The position numbers and the translations under genes are program-made. Positions 43,901 to 50,864 of a stretch of 64,000 nucleotides of DNA are shown here, one piece after another. Numbering within the stretch: the first letter of the stretch is position 1; each line of letters opens with the position of its first letter. Source of the stretch: Alphaproteobacteria bacterium (lineage in GTDB: Bacteria; Myxococcota_A; UBA796; GCA-2862545). The notes under the pieces are model-generated. The model was not told where the DNA came from and ran no database searches. It saw only the letters and a list, made by a program, of their open reading frames with translations. The DNA is taken from NCBI GenBank assembly GCA_020632915.1, contig JACKEP010000018.1, positions 62,001 to 126,000 on the forward strand, in the 5' to 3' direction.

Positions 43901-44070
43901 TGCGCCCACAGCACCTCGGCGGACTCGCCGGCGTTGTCGTCGTCGAGGCAGGAGAGGCGGACCAGGGCGGACTGGTAGAGACCCTCGCCGGGGACGACGT
44001 CGGAGACGAGCCAGCGGCGCTGGCGGACGTGGACGACCTGGCCGGGTTGGGGGAGGGGGGCTTGGAGCAT
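40945..44070 (-). CDS. drmD: DISARM SNF2-like helicase DrmD
   Basis: The 1041-aa SNF2/RapA-like motor has Walker A FIADDVGLGKTIEAG (~130-140), motif Ia VVCPPAITRQWQEEL, motif II LLILDECHQVAP (DECH, ~250), motif III LSATPHNGH, and C-terminal motifs RVLLATDAAREGINLQA and NGRIDRVLQ. DrmD defines class 1 DISARM. ATG 44070 is the first gene of the operon; the 179 bp between it and the DUF3800 gene must hold the promoter, but I see only a weak TAGGGT-like box (44198-44203). Ends 2 nt before drmMI. Confidence 0.9.
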   Translation of the reverse strand: MLQAPLPQPGQVVHVRQRRWLVSDVVPGEGLYQSALVRLSCLDDDNAGESAEVLWAHEIDAALVPDTPELVKPGVTLDDPKMFGAYLHALRWHSVTSTDHRLLQAPFRAGIDTKPYQLEPLRKALALPRVNLFIADDVGLGKTIEAGLVMQELLLRQRIDRILVVCPPAITRQWQEELEQRFGLSFAVYDREYVSARRRERGFGVNPWTTHRRFIVSYTLLRGTKSRSGRGAQHLELLLSALGDRAERSLLILDECHQVAPSSGSLYPADSRTTQAIREIAHRFEHRLFLSATPHNGHSSSFSSLLHLLDPQRFTRGVRIESAKELAPVMVRRLKRHLRGEVPGLPKRVLVDHVTDVPADAPEVELGTLLAAYDAAYRATLKNLSKREAAARGLVVVNLHKRLLSSLTAFHHTLQLHARGAKRALAEVRQLTLAPPPPRDGELDEDAQDEAEDTFVETQAFDAGAEARALLDRMLDLSAKHKAQPDARVRALAAWVNEQLIAGGQWGDRRVVVFTEYQHTLSWLRRVLPSLLDADATDRIGSYTGQLSEDKREALKRAFNTAPGAHPLRVLLATDAAREGINLQAHCADLFHFDLPWNPSRIEQRNGRIDRVLQPSDEVRCHYFVVPQRPEDRVLAYLVKKNETIREELGSLSEVISARLAAQIESDLRSTTPDDLDRLATPEDAARRARAELEGDGADQLRGDLEVLRRQLERSQKAVDYHADHLKAVVDLGLRLLVPGGTGPGLQPVQPETNPPQYELPPLDSSWAGVLDPMREKVAEPDPRHPPPVRPVAFRAAHKLDADTVQLHLGHPLVKRLVARFRAQGFAAHDLSRVTAVSNPRDASRRVVLFGRLALFGHGATRLHEEILAVAARVTEAGLEPFAGTGEETTIAWLDEALAQGPQPVEDRLQRSRLCQRAPTDAQSLWTRLEAKALEAEGKARTALDERGRKEADAMTELLQRQRASIQQAFDTQREVEGLLLLDKGTKEEKAQFERDKRAMEGRLADIATELDREPKAIRRSYSVVLRRFEPIGLAYLWPES

Positions 44071-44249
44071 GTTCGCTGGTCTCGGGTGGAAGCGCGTTCC
44101 CTTCGGCAGGGCGGGAGGTTGAGCGATGCAGAGCGCTTTGCGGAGGTGCCGAGCCCTGGTCGGACTGGCTCCTTTGACGATGGTTGGGACGTGAGCTACC
44201 CTAGGTTCGGAGGCTTTGCGCGGGAAACCGGCATTGCCTTTTCCTCTTT

Positions 44250-45131
44250 CTAGTCGTTGTCCTCGCGCTCATCTCTCGGCCTGAGGTCGTCGATGACCGC
44301 GAACGACCAGACGTAGAAGGGCTGCCCGTCCCGCTCGCGCGTAGCGCGGTACCGAAGGTCGCAGGCGGCTTGCGCGAGCGTCGCAAGTTCCGGCCGCGCC
44401 GGGCGGGTCATCGGTCCCACGCGAACGCCCCAGGAGACGACGTACGCCAGCAGGTCGGCGAGCTGGATCAGCGTCGTCAGGTCAGAATGGACGAAGAAGG
44501 GCTCAGGGATCACGCGGCCCGCTCGACGCCGCCCCGTTGCAGTCTCCAGGAAGTACAAGCGCATCTGGTTCACGAGCAGGTGGCATTGGGAGCGTTCCAA
44601 CTCGTCGAAGACGACGATGCCTCTTGGCGCGTACGGTCGCTCATCGAGAAAGTAGAAGAACCGCTCGAACAAGTAGGCGTAGTCCTTCCTCAGGAAGTCG
44701 CCCGTCGTTCCTGGGGCATCCTTGTCGACAATGCTGGCGAACGCCCGCACATCGTGACGCGCGCAGGTCTCGAGCAGTTTCTCGACGAATGCGATCTTGG
44801 CCTGTCCGAGAGCCGAGAGCTCCTCTCGGGTCGCTGGTACACCCGTTCGCCCCTTCTGCAGCAGCGACTGGACCAGCTCGGTGCGTCGGGCGGCATCGAG
44901 AGGAGGCACGCCTGCCGCCAGCCGGAACGTCTTGCTCTTTAGAAGCTTCTTCGCCTTCAACTCGAGTTCGTTCTCGCTGATGCGCTGGCCGAAGAACTCG
45001 ATCTCGGTATCGTGCACGTCGATGATCAGGTTCCAGACGGTCCGGTCTTCAACCGCGACCCCCGCGAGCACTTCGTACGGCGACGCACCACGGTCCTGTC
45101 CGCTTTCATCGATGAACAAGAACCAGGCCAT
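44250..45131 (-). CDS. DUF3800 protein
   Basis: ATG 45131 follows a GGAGGGGTG site. The 293-aa product begins WFLFIDESGQDRG, with the acidic pair of the DUF3800 family (Asp8, Glu9), and ends with the family's acidic C-terminal motif (HSDLTTLIQLADLLAYVVSW). DUF3800 has an RNase H-like fold and is frequent in defence and mobile regions; its biochemical role is not established. It lies between the broken integrase and drmD, all on the minus strand, and its DNA is less GC-rich than the chromosome. Confidence 0.82.
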   Translation of the reverse strand: MAWFLFIDESGQDRGASPYEVLAGVAVEDRTVWNLIIDVHDTEIEFFGQRISENELELKAKKLLKSKTFRLAAGVPPLDAARRTELVQSLLQKGRTGVPATREELSALGQAKIAFVEKLLETCARHDVRAFASIVDKDAPGTTGDFLRKDYAYLFERFFYFLDERPYAPRGIVVFDELERSQCHLLVNQMRLYFLETATGRRRAGRVIPEPFFVHSDLTTLIQLADLLAYVVSWGVRVGPMTRPARPELATLAQAACDLRYRATRERDGQPFYVWSFAVIDDLRPRDEREDND

Positions 45132-45168
45132 CACCCCTCCTCGCCGTCGGGCACTGTGAATCCCCAAC

Positions 45169-46294
45169 CTAAGACGACATCGCTGTCGCTCCTACCAGAG
45201 TGGACCCAGGTTCGTCATCATCGGCGACGTTGGCAACGGAGCGTCCTTGGTCCGCTCGCAATCTCACGCCGAACACCGCCCAGTTTCCCTCCAGACCATC
45301 TGGGGCCGGGTGCGCGCACCGCTGCGTCATCCGCATGCTCTGGTGCCCGAGGATCTTCTGCAGCCGGAAGCTTTCCCCGCCGCTCGGCACCCGGCGCGGA
45401 CGTGTGTCGAAGGTCGTGGAAGCGGATCCGCTGCAGCGTGGCGAACTGCAGACAACGGTAGAAGGTCCGGCTCGTCGCCCGCGACCGCTTCCACTGCATC
45501 TGGCCCGCCTCGTTCGGGAACACGATGCCGTCGTTGGCACGTTCGACGTGCCAGGCCTGCAGCATGGGCAGCAGGCGGTCGACGATGGGCATGTGCCGCA
45601 CCCGGTTCGACGCCGTGGGCTGCTCGAAGCTGCGCTGCACGGTGATCAGGCGGCGCTCGAACGACACGTCGGTCCACCGCAGGCCGCACAGCTCGCCCTG
45701 GCGCATGCCCGTCCAGATGGCGGTAGCGTAGAGCACGTCGAGGCCGGCGAACCCGGTGCCTCGGGCGGCTTCGAGCACGGCCTCGATGTCGTCGTCGGAC
45801 GCGAGCCAGTCGTAGTCCTGGGCGTCGGCGCTCGGCAGGCGGATCTTCGGCGCCTTGCCGATGCAGTGGTGCTCTTCGGCCAGGTTCAGCATGGACCGGA
45901 GCAGCGCCAGTACCAGGCGCACGGTGCCCGTGGAGATCCGCTCCGAGAGGTCCCGTTCGAACCGGGCGATGACCTGCGGCGTGATCTCGTCGAGGCGCGT
46001 CCGCTCGAACGCGGGCCGCAGGTGGACCTTCATGTGCCTCTCGTCGTCGGCGTGCGATCGCTTCCGGTGCTTCACGTCCTTCCAGAGCTGCTCGAGCTCC
46101 AGGTACGTGCGGTGCCGCTCGACGGCGGGCGTGCCCGCGGCGCGCGCCTGGTCAGCCTCGGCGGCGAGCTGCCGGCGGGCGATGACCGCTGCCTTGTAGG
46201 TGGCGTAGGTGCGGTAGCGACGCTTGCCCAGCGCGCCGACGTAGTTCACCTGCCACCGGTTCCCGTGCTTGCGCCGCTCGGCGACCTTGGCCAT
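45169..46294 (-). pseudogene. Tyrosine recombinase (integrase), frameshifted and Tyr-less
   Basis: ATG 46294 opens MAKVAERRKHGNRWQVNYVG, a typical integrase N-terminus. The N-terminal DNA-binding region (~60-150) is followed by catalytic Arg198 (TGMRQGELCGLRW) and His293/Arg296 (FHDLRHT). After residue ~300 the frame is lost at about 45394: the sequence RVPSGGESFRLQKILGHQS continues in another frame. With two missing bases, or one extra, the two parts join as an ordinary recombinase. In the restored frame the nucleophile motif reads QRCAH (Cys at 45316-45318), where the family has Tyr. The gene is thus twice damaged, and the island is probably immobile on its own. It lies 89 nt from the tRNA-Asn 3' end. 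Confidence 0.85.
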
Positions 46295-46382
46295 GACGAC
46301 GCAACCCCGAAGGCGCCAGCGACGTGCCAGGCGAACCATTCGGGGTCATCGTATCGGGCCGGAAAGCCCGATGGGAAGGAAG

Positions 46383-46456
46383 CGCCCGCACCTGGACTCG
46401 AACCAGGGACACACGGATTAACAGTCCGTTGCTCTAACCAACTGAGCTATGCAGGC
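46383..46456 (-). tRNA. tRNA-Asn (GTT)
   Basis: Minus-strand 74-nt cloverleaf: acceptor GCCTGCA / TGCGGGC, D-stem GCTC/GAGC, anticodon stem ACGGA/TCCGT with loop CTGTTAA (anticodon GTT), T-arm CCTGG-TTCGAGT-CCAGG, discriminator G. No CCA is encoded. The integrase remnant lies directly past its 3' end, marking this tRNA as the island's attachment site. Confidence 0.96.
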
Positions 46457-46498
46457 AGGCTGCGCCCGGGCACCTCAGCACCCGCGCGCCCGGGCCAT

Positions 46499-47179
46499 CT
46501 ACCCAACCCCGCCCGCAGCGTCAACGCCCGGCCGATCCCGCAGCCACGGCCGCACCGCCGCCACCAGCGCCTCCAGCACCGGGTCGGCGCCGGCGGCCTC
46601 GCGCACCACCCGCGCCGCCTCCGTCAGGTAGTCGGCCCCCAGCGCCCGCGGGCCCGGCATCCGCGGCGTCGCGTGCGCCAGCACCGCCGCCGTCTGCGTC
46701 ACGTCCAGGCCGCCCTCGTGGAACGCGCCCTCGACGTGCGTCACCCACGCCAGCGCCTCGACCGTGCGCCCCGCACCCCCGAGCCGCCCCGCGACCTCGG
46801 CACCGACCTCCACGACCACCGTCGCCCGCCGGTACCCGTCCCGCCGCTGCGGGGGCCCCGGCCGCGCGCCCTCGCGCCGGTCCAGCTCGGCGAGCACCAC
46901 CGCCGCGTCCGCCGCGTCGTACACGATGACCTTCCCGGCGACGCCGCTGCCGTCCTCGACCGCCCGCATCCCCAACGCCAGCGACACCCGGTGGGTCCCC
47001 GTCGTCCACCCGGCCAGGCCCTCCGACAACCACGCGTCCTCGTGCGCGCACCCGCGCGTCACGCTCCGCTTGTCGAACGCCCGCCGCCACCCGGGCAGCC
47101 ACCCGTCGACCACGCCGCGGACCCGCTCCGGGCACGCCGGCGCGTACATCAGCGACCCGTACCCGAACACCAGCAGCAC
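46499..47179 (-). CDS. ChaC-like gamma-glutamylcyclotransferase
   Basis: The 226-aa product starts at GTG 47179 with MLLVFGYGSLMYAPA, the FGYGSL motif of the gamma-glutamylcyclotransferase fold, and has LDRREG with the likely catalytic Glu (~100). ChaC proteins release 5-oxoproline from glutathione. The residues between fit the family (RRAFDKRSVTRGC; AGWTTGTHRVSLALGM). It is outside the island, on the other side of the tRNA, and 37 nt after the lipase maturation factor gene on the same strand. Confidence 0.82.
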   Translation of the reverse strand: MLLVFGYGSLMYAPACPERVRGVVDGWLPGWRRAFDKRSVTRGCAHEDAWLSEGLAGWTTGTHRVSLALGMRAVEDGSGVAGKVIVYDAADAAVVLAELDRREGARPGPPQRRDGYRRATVVVEVGAEVAGRLGGAGRTVEALAWVTHVEGAFHEGGLDVTQTAAVLAHATPRMPGPRALGADYLTEAARVVREAAGADPVLEALVAAVRPWLRDRPGVDAAGGVG

Positions 47180-47216
47180 CCCGGCCTCCTCGACCGCCTG
47201 GACGTCGCGCCCGCGC

Positions 47217-48797
47217 TCAGCGCATCATCTCCGGGCAGTACAGCCCCACGCGCTCCCGCGTCCACCACGCCGGACCCTCGCCCGGCGCCGTGAACTGGTA
47301 GTCGTAGCGCACCAGCCGCACCGCGTCGGGCGGGGCCGACGTCAGCAGGCGCAGGTCGCCCACCAGCCGCGCGATGGGCTCGCTGCCGCGGAGCAGGCCT
47401 GCCATCAGGCCGCGCGTCCACGGGGTGCGGTCGCACGTCGACAGGCCGGCGAACCACAGCTGCCAGTCCAAGCGCGGCATCAGCGGCGCCACCTGGGCCG
47501 GGCGCGCCATCGGGTCGCTCGTCTGCCAGCGCCACGTCAGCTCCGTCCACGGGCCGTCGCCCCAGCGGGCCTCGAGCACCGGGATCGGGCGCGTGGTCGT
47601 CATCACCGCGAACAGGCCGTAGGTGTTCACCGACCGCAGCGGCGCCACCGTGTCCACCACCGGTTCCACCGCCTCGGGCAGCGGCACCTGCGCGTAGCGG
47701 GGCACGCTCACGGCCACCGCGAGCGCCACCAGCGCTGCGGCCGCCGCGCCCACAGCCACCCGCCCGGGCACCGGCGGCGGCGGTCGGTAGGGCGGGGGAC
47801 CCAGGCGGGCGTTGAGCCGGTGCAGGTGACGGTCGTCGAGCACCGCGACGCACAACACGACCGTGAGCAGCTGGAAGAAGCCGTAGTTGCCGGTCAGCGC
47901 CAGCAGGCCCATCAGCCCCACCACCGGCAGCGCCGCCCACGGACGCAGCCGGCGCGGGCCCAGCACGCCCCACACCACCCCGAGCTCGACGACGAACATG
48001 CCCACCGCCGACAGCTTCTGGACCCAGGCCGGCAGGGCGTGGGCGTACCACGACACCGGGTTGGGCTGGGGCTGCGTGGCGTAGTGGTAGGTTAGCGCCG
48101 TCAGGTCGCGCCAGGTGGGGTCGTGGCTGGTGAGCTTGACCAGCCCCCCGAAGAACACCAGCCGGAACAGCAGCAGGCGCAGCACCCACCACCCTGGCGC
48201 CCAGGCGGCGTAGCGCGGCCGCGCCCCCCACCACGCCACCAGCACCGACGCCAGCGCCGTCTCCACCGCCAGCGCGTCCCACTGGAACTGCAGGAAGTCC
48301 TGCCCGACCACCGACAGCGACAGGTAGCTCGCCCACGCCACCAGCAGCGCGGGGGCAGGGTACCGCCCGGCCGCCACGAACAGGCTCGCCATCACGCCCA
48401 CCGCCGCCACCAGCCGCGGGCCCCAGGTCACCGGCAGGAACCAGCACGCCGTGGGCATCCACACCAGGTGCCCCCACGCCCGCTGCAGCCAGGCCGTCAG
48501 CCCCGGCACGTCCGGGCCCGGGATCGCCCCGCGCCCCACCAGCGCCCGGTCGATCACCGCCAGGAAGCCGTCGAGCGGCAGGATGCCCTGGGGACCGATG
48601 AGCCCGGGCAGCTGCAGCCACAGCGACGCGAAGGCGATGGCCAGCGTCAGCCCCAGGCCGGCCAGGTAGAGCCGACGCACGCGCTCGGTGCCGGGCACCG
48701 GGGGCGGCTCGGTGGTGAGCACCATCCGCCCGGTGCGACCCTTGGCGCTGCGGGACGCGGCGCGGGAGGACGACGGGCCGGACTTGCGCTGCGCCAC
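47217..48797 (-). CDS. Lipase maturation factor family membrane protein
   Basis: GTG 48797 follows a strong GGGAGGTCCC site, which picks this start over the longer frame. The 526-aa product has about 8-10 membrane helices (first near 45-65, YLAGLGLTLAIAFASLW). Family motifs are SLSVVGQDFLQFQWDALAVETALAS (~150) and FGGLVKLTSHDPTW (~215), both characteristic of LMF1-type proteins. In animals LMF1 folds lipases in the ER; bacterial members have no defined role but may help mature exported lipases. It is divergent from the ceramidase-like lipoprotein, with 70 bp between. Confidence 0.85.
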   Translation of the reverse strand: MAQRKSGPSSSRAASRSAKGRTGRMVLTTEPPPVPGTERVRRLYLAGLGLTLAIAFASLWLQLPGLIGPQGILPLDGFLAVIDRALVGRGAIPGPDVPGLTAWLQRAWGHLVWMPTACWFLPVTWGPRLVAAVGVMASLFVAAGRYPAPALLVAWASYLSLSVVGQDFLQFQWDALAVETALASVLVAWWGARPRYAAWAPGWWVLRLLLFRLVFFGGLVKLTSHDPTWRDLTALTYHYATQPQPNPVSWYAHALPAWVQKLSAVGMFVVELGVVWGVLGPRRLRPWAALPVVGLMGLLALTGNYGFFQLLTVVLCVAVLDDRHLHRLNARLGPPPYRPPPPVPGRVAVGAAAAALVALAVAVSVPRYAQVPLPEAVEPVVDTVAPLRSVNTYGLFAVMTTTRPIPVLEARWGDGPWTELTWRWQTSDPMARPAQVAPLMPRLDWQLWFAGLSTCDRTPWTRGLMAGLLRGSEPIARLVGDLRLLTSAPPDAVRLVRYDYQFTAPGEGPAWWTRERVGLYCPEMMR

Positions 48798-48867
48798 GGG
48801 ACCTCCCCACGCGGGCCGCGGACCCGCTGCACCCGGTGCTATCGTCGCGCTCCCCCGGAGGTCGACC

Positions 48868-50811
48868 ATGCGCGCCACGCTGCTGATCCTCGTGCTCACG
48901 GCCTGCGGACCCGGCGGCGACGCCCCGTCCGACGACACCGACACCGACGCGGCCCTGCCGCTGGGCATCCCCACGTCGGGGGACGGCGACACGCGCGCCG
49001 GGGTGGCCGTCGTCGACCTGACCCCGGTGGTCACCGAGACCTTCGACGACGTCAACGGCAACCACCTCTTCGACGGCTGCTTCGACCAGCCCGCCGGCGG
49101 CACCCCCGACTGCCCCGAGGGCTGGGACGACGTCGACGCCGACGGGGTGTTCGACGCCGTGTTCATCGGCGGCTTCTCGCCCCTGCGCCCGGCCGAGGCC
49201 GTCCACGACCCGATCACCGCCCGCGCCATCGTGCTCGAGGACGGCGGGGACTACGTCGCCTTCGTGGTGCTCGATCTGGTCGGCCTCGCGAGCCCGCGCA
49301 TCGAGGACGCCGCCGACCTGCTCGCCGCCGACGGCTTCGACCGCGACCACCTCGTCGTCCTGTCCACCCACAACCACCAGGGCCCCGACACCATGGGTCT
49401 GTGGGGCAACCCCGAGGCCTGCCTGCTCCCGGGCGACCCCGACTGCGTCAAGGGCTTCGACGCCGTCTACCAGGAGCGCGTGTCCGCCGGCATCGCCGAC
49501 GCCGTGCGGCAGGCGGCGGCCTCGATGGTCGCGGTCGACCTGCGCGTCGGGCGCGTGGCGATGCGCGACCGCTCGCCGCTGTTCAACGGCAGCGTGTGGG
49601 GCGGCCACAACCCGACCGCCAAGATGCACGGCATGGTCCACGACATCCGCGACCCGGTCATCGTGTCCGACCAGCTCCTCGCGATCCAGGCCACCCACCG
49701 CGACGACGACGCCGCCGGCGACGTGCTGTTCACCTGGACGAGCTGGTCGGGGCACCCCGAGGTGCGCGGGGGCGACAACAACGCCCTGTCGGCGGACTGG
49801 GTGGGCGTGGCCCGCAGCGTCCTCGAAGACCACTACGGCGGCGTGGCGGTGCACATGCCCGAGTCGCTCGGGGGCATGCAGTCCGCGCTGGGCGGCTCGC
49901 TGCCGCTGGTGGACGAGTCCGGCGCCCACGTGCTCAAGACCTGCACCCAGGACGACGTCGACGGGCCCACCGAGGGCTGCACCGGCAAGACGGTCGGCGA
50001 AGTGGCCACCTACGACGACGGCGTGCAGGTGCCCGTCTGGGCCGAGCAGGACAGCTGGGACTTCGTGCGCTCCCACGGCTGGCACATCGCCGAGGCCGCG
50101 ATCGCCGCGCTCGACGCCGGCGAGACCACCCACGCCACGCCACTGCGCGTGATGGCCGAGGACGGCTGGGTGCCCGTCCGCAACGTCGCCTACACGTTGC
50201 TCGGCCCCCGCGGCATCTTCGACCTGGGGCTGGACGAGGGCACCAAGGACACCGACGTGTGCCCCCAGGCGGGCGAGGTGACGCTGGGCTGCCTGCCGTT
50301 CCGCGTGTTCCGCGTGCAGCTCGGCCCGGTCGGCTTCGCCTCCGCCCCCGGTGAGCTCCTCCCCGAGCTGTCGTGGGGCCTGCCGACCGACGATCCCCAG
50401 TGGGTCACCGAGGCGGCCGACCCGACCGCGCGCGGGCCCGGCTCCCGCTACTTCCCCCAGCACGATCCGGACTGCGACGACGTGCCCTTCGACGACTGCC
50501 GCGAGGCGTTCACGGTGGGGGACTGCGACTGCCTGAGCCTGCACGCGTGGCCGTACGTGCTGTCCGACGACGACCCCGCGCTGCACCCGGTGCTCGACGA
50601 CCTCGACACGCCCTACAAGGCCGCGATCAGCATGACGTCGACCTACCTGTCCTACATCCTGCCCGAGCCCAGCGTGAACCACGCCGTGTCGCTGCTCACC
50701 GACGACGGCGACCACTACGAGGACACCGTCACGCCGGCGTGGGACTTCGGCACGCTGTACCTGCAGACGTGGAACCGGCTGGTCGATCGCTGGGACGCTG
50801 CGTCGCCTTGA
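48868..50811 (+). CDS. Ceramidase-like lipoprotein (neutral ceramidase N-terminal type)
   Basis: ATG 48868 follows CCGGAGGTCGACC; MRATLLILVLTACGPGG is a lipoprotein signal (LTAC). The 647-aa mature part has an opening AGVAVVDLTPVV and the zinc-type motif VLSTHNHQGPDTMGLWGN (~163-180), as in neutral/alkaline ceramidase-like hydrolases (related to HSHSGPG). FTWTSWSGHPEV (~290) and a Cys-rich region (CDCLSLHAWP, ~555) follow. The family hydrolyses amide bonds of ceramides, but the substrate here is unknown. The gene is divergent from the lipase maturation factor, which suggests a link between folding factor and exported lipid hydrolase (inference). Confidence 0.62.
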   Translation: MRATLLILVLTACGPGGDAPSDDTDTDAALPLGIPTSGDGDTRAGVAVVDLTPVVTETFDDVNGNHLFDGCFDQPAGGTPDCPEGWDDVDADGVFDAVFIGGFSPLRPAEAVHDPITARAIVLEDGGDYVAFVVLDLVGLASPRIEDAADLLAADGFDRDHLVVLSTHNHQGPDTMGLWGNPEACLLPGDPDCVKGFDAVYQERVSAGIADAVRQAAASMVAVDLRVGRVAMRDRSPLFNGSVWGGHNPTAKMHGMVHDIRDPVIVSDQLLAIQATHRDDDAAGDVLFTWTSWSGHPEVRGGDNNALSADWVGVARSVLEDHYGGVAVHMPESLGGMQSALGGSLPLVDESGAHVLKTCTQDDVDGPTEGCTGKTVGEVATYDDGVQVPVWAEQDSWDFVRSHGWHIAEAAIAALDAGETTHATPLRVMAEDGWVPVRNVAYTLLGPRGIFDLGLDEGTKDTDVCPQAGEVTLGCLPFRVFRVQLGPVGFASAPGELLPELSWGLPTDDPQWVTEAADPTARGPGSRYFPQHDPDCDDVPFDDCREAFTVGDCDCLSLHAWPYVLSDDDPALHPVLDDLDTPYKAAISMTSTYLSYILPEPSVNHAVSLLTDDGDHYEDTVTPAWDFGTLYLQTWNRLVDRWDAASP

Positions 50812-50864
50812 CGGGCCCGGTGGGGCCCACCACAATGACCGACGCAAGCGCTGGGGAGGATGGC

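Larger units (their letters stand above)
27226..46382. mobile_element. Defence island next to tRNA-Asn (DISARM-type), left end not fixed
   Basis: The block from the tRNA-Asn 3' end leftward to at least the drmB stop carries a tyrosine recombinase remnant, a DUF3800 gene and the DISARM-type operon, all on the minus strand. Parts have clearly lower GC than the flanks (for example 37.6-37.75 kb, 44.1-45.1 kb). A recombinase beside a tRNA 3' end is the usual mark of site-specific integration. I could not find a second copy of the tRNA 3' end near 26-27.3 kb, so the left border is open and may include the gene at 26673. Confidence 0.65.

Noticed and set aside
40933..44253. 1106-codon plus-strand frame opposite drmD
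   Set aside because: Antisense frame in GC-rich DNA; drmD has all helicase motifs intact.
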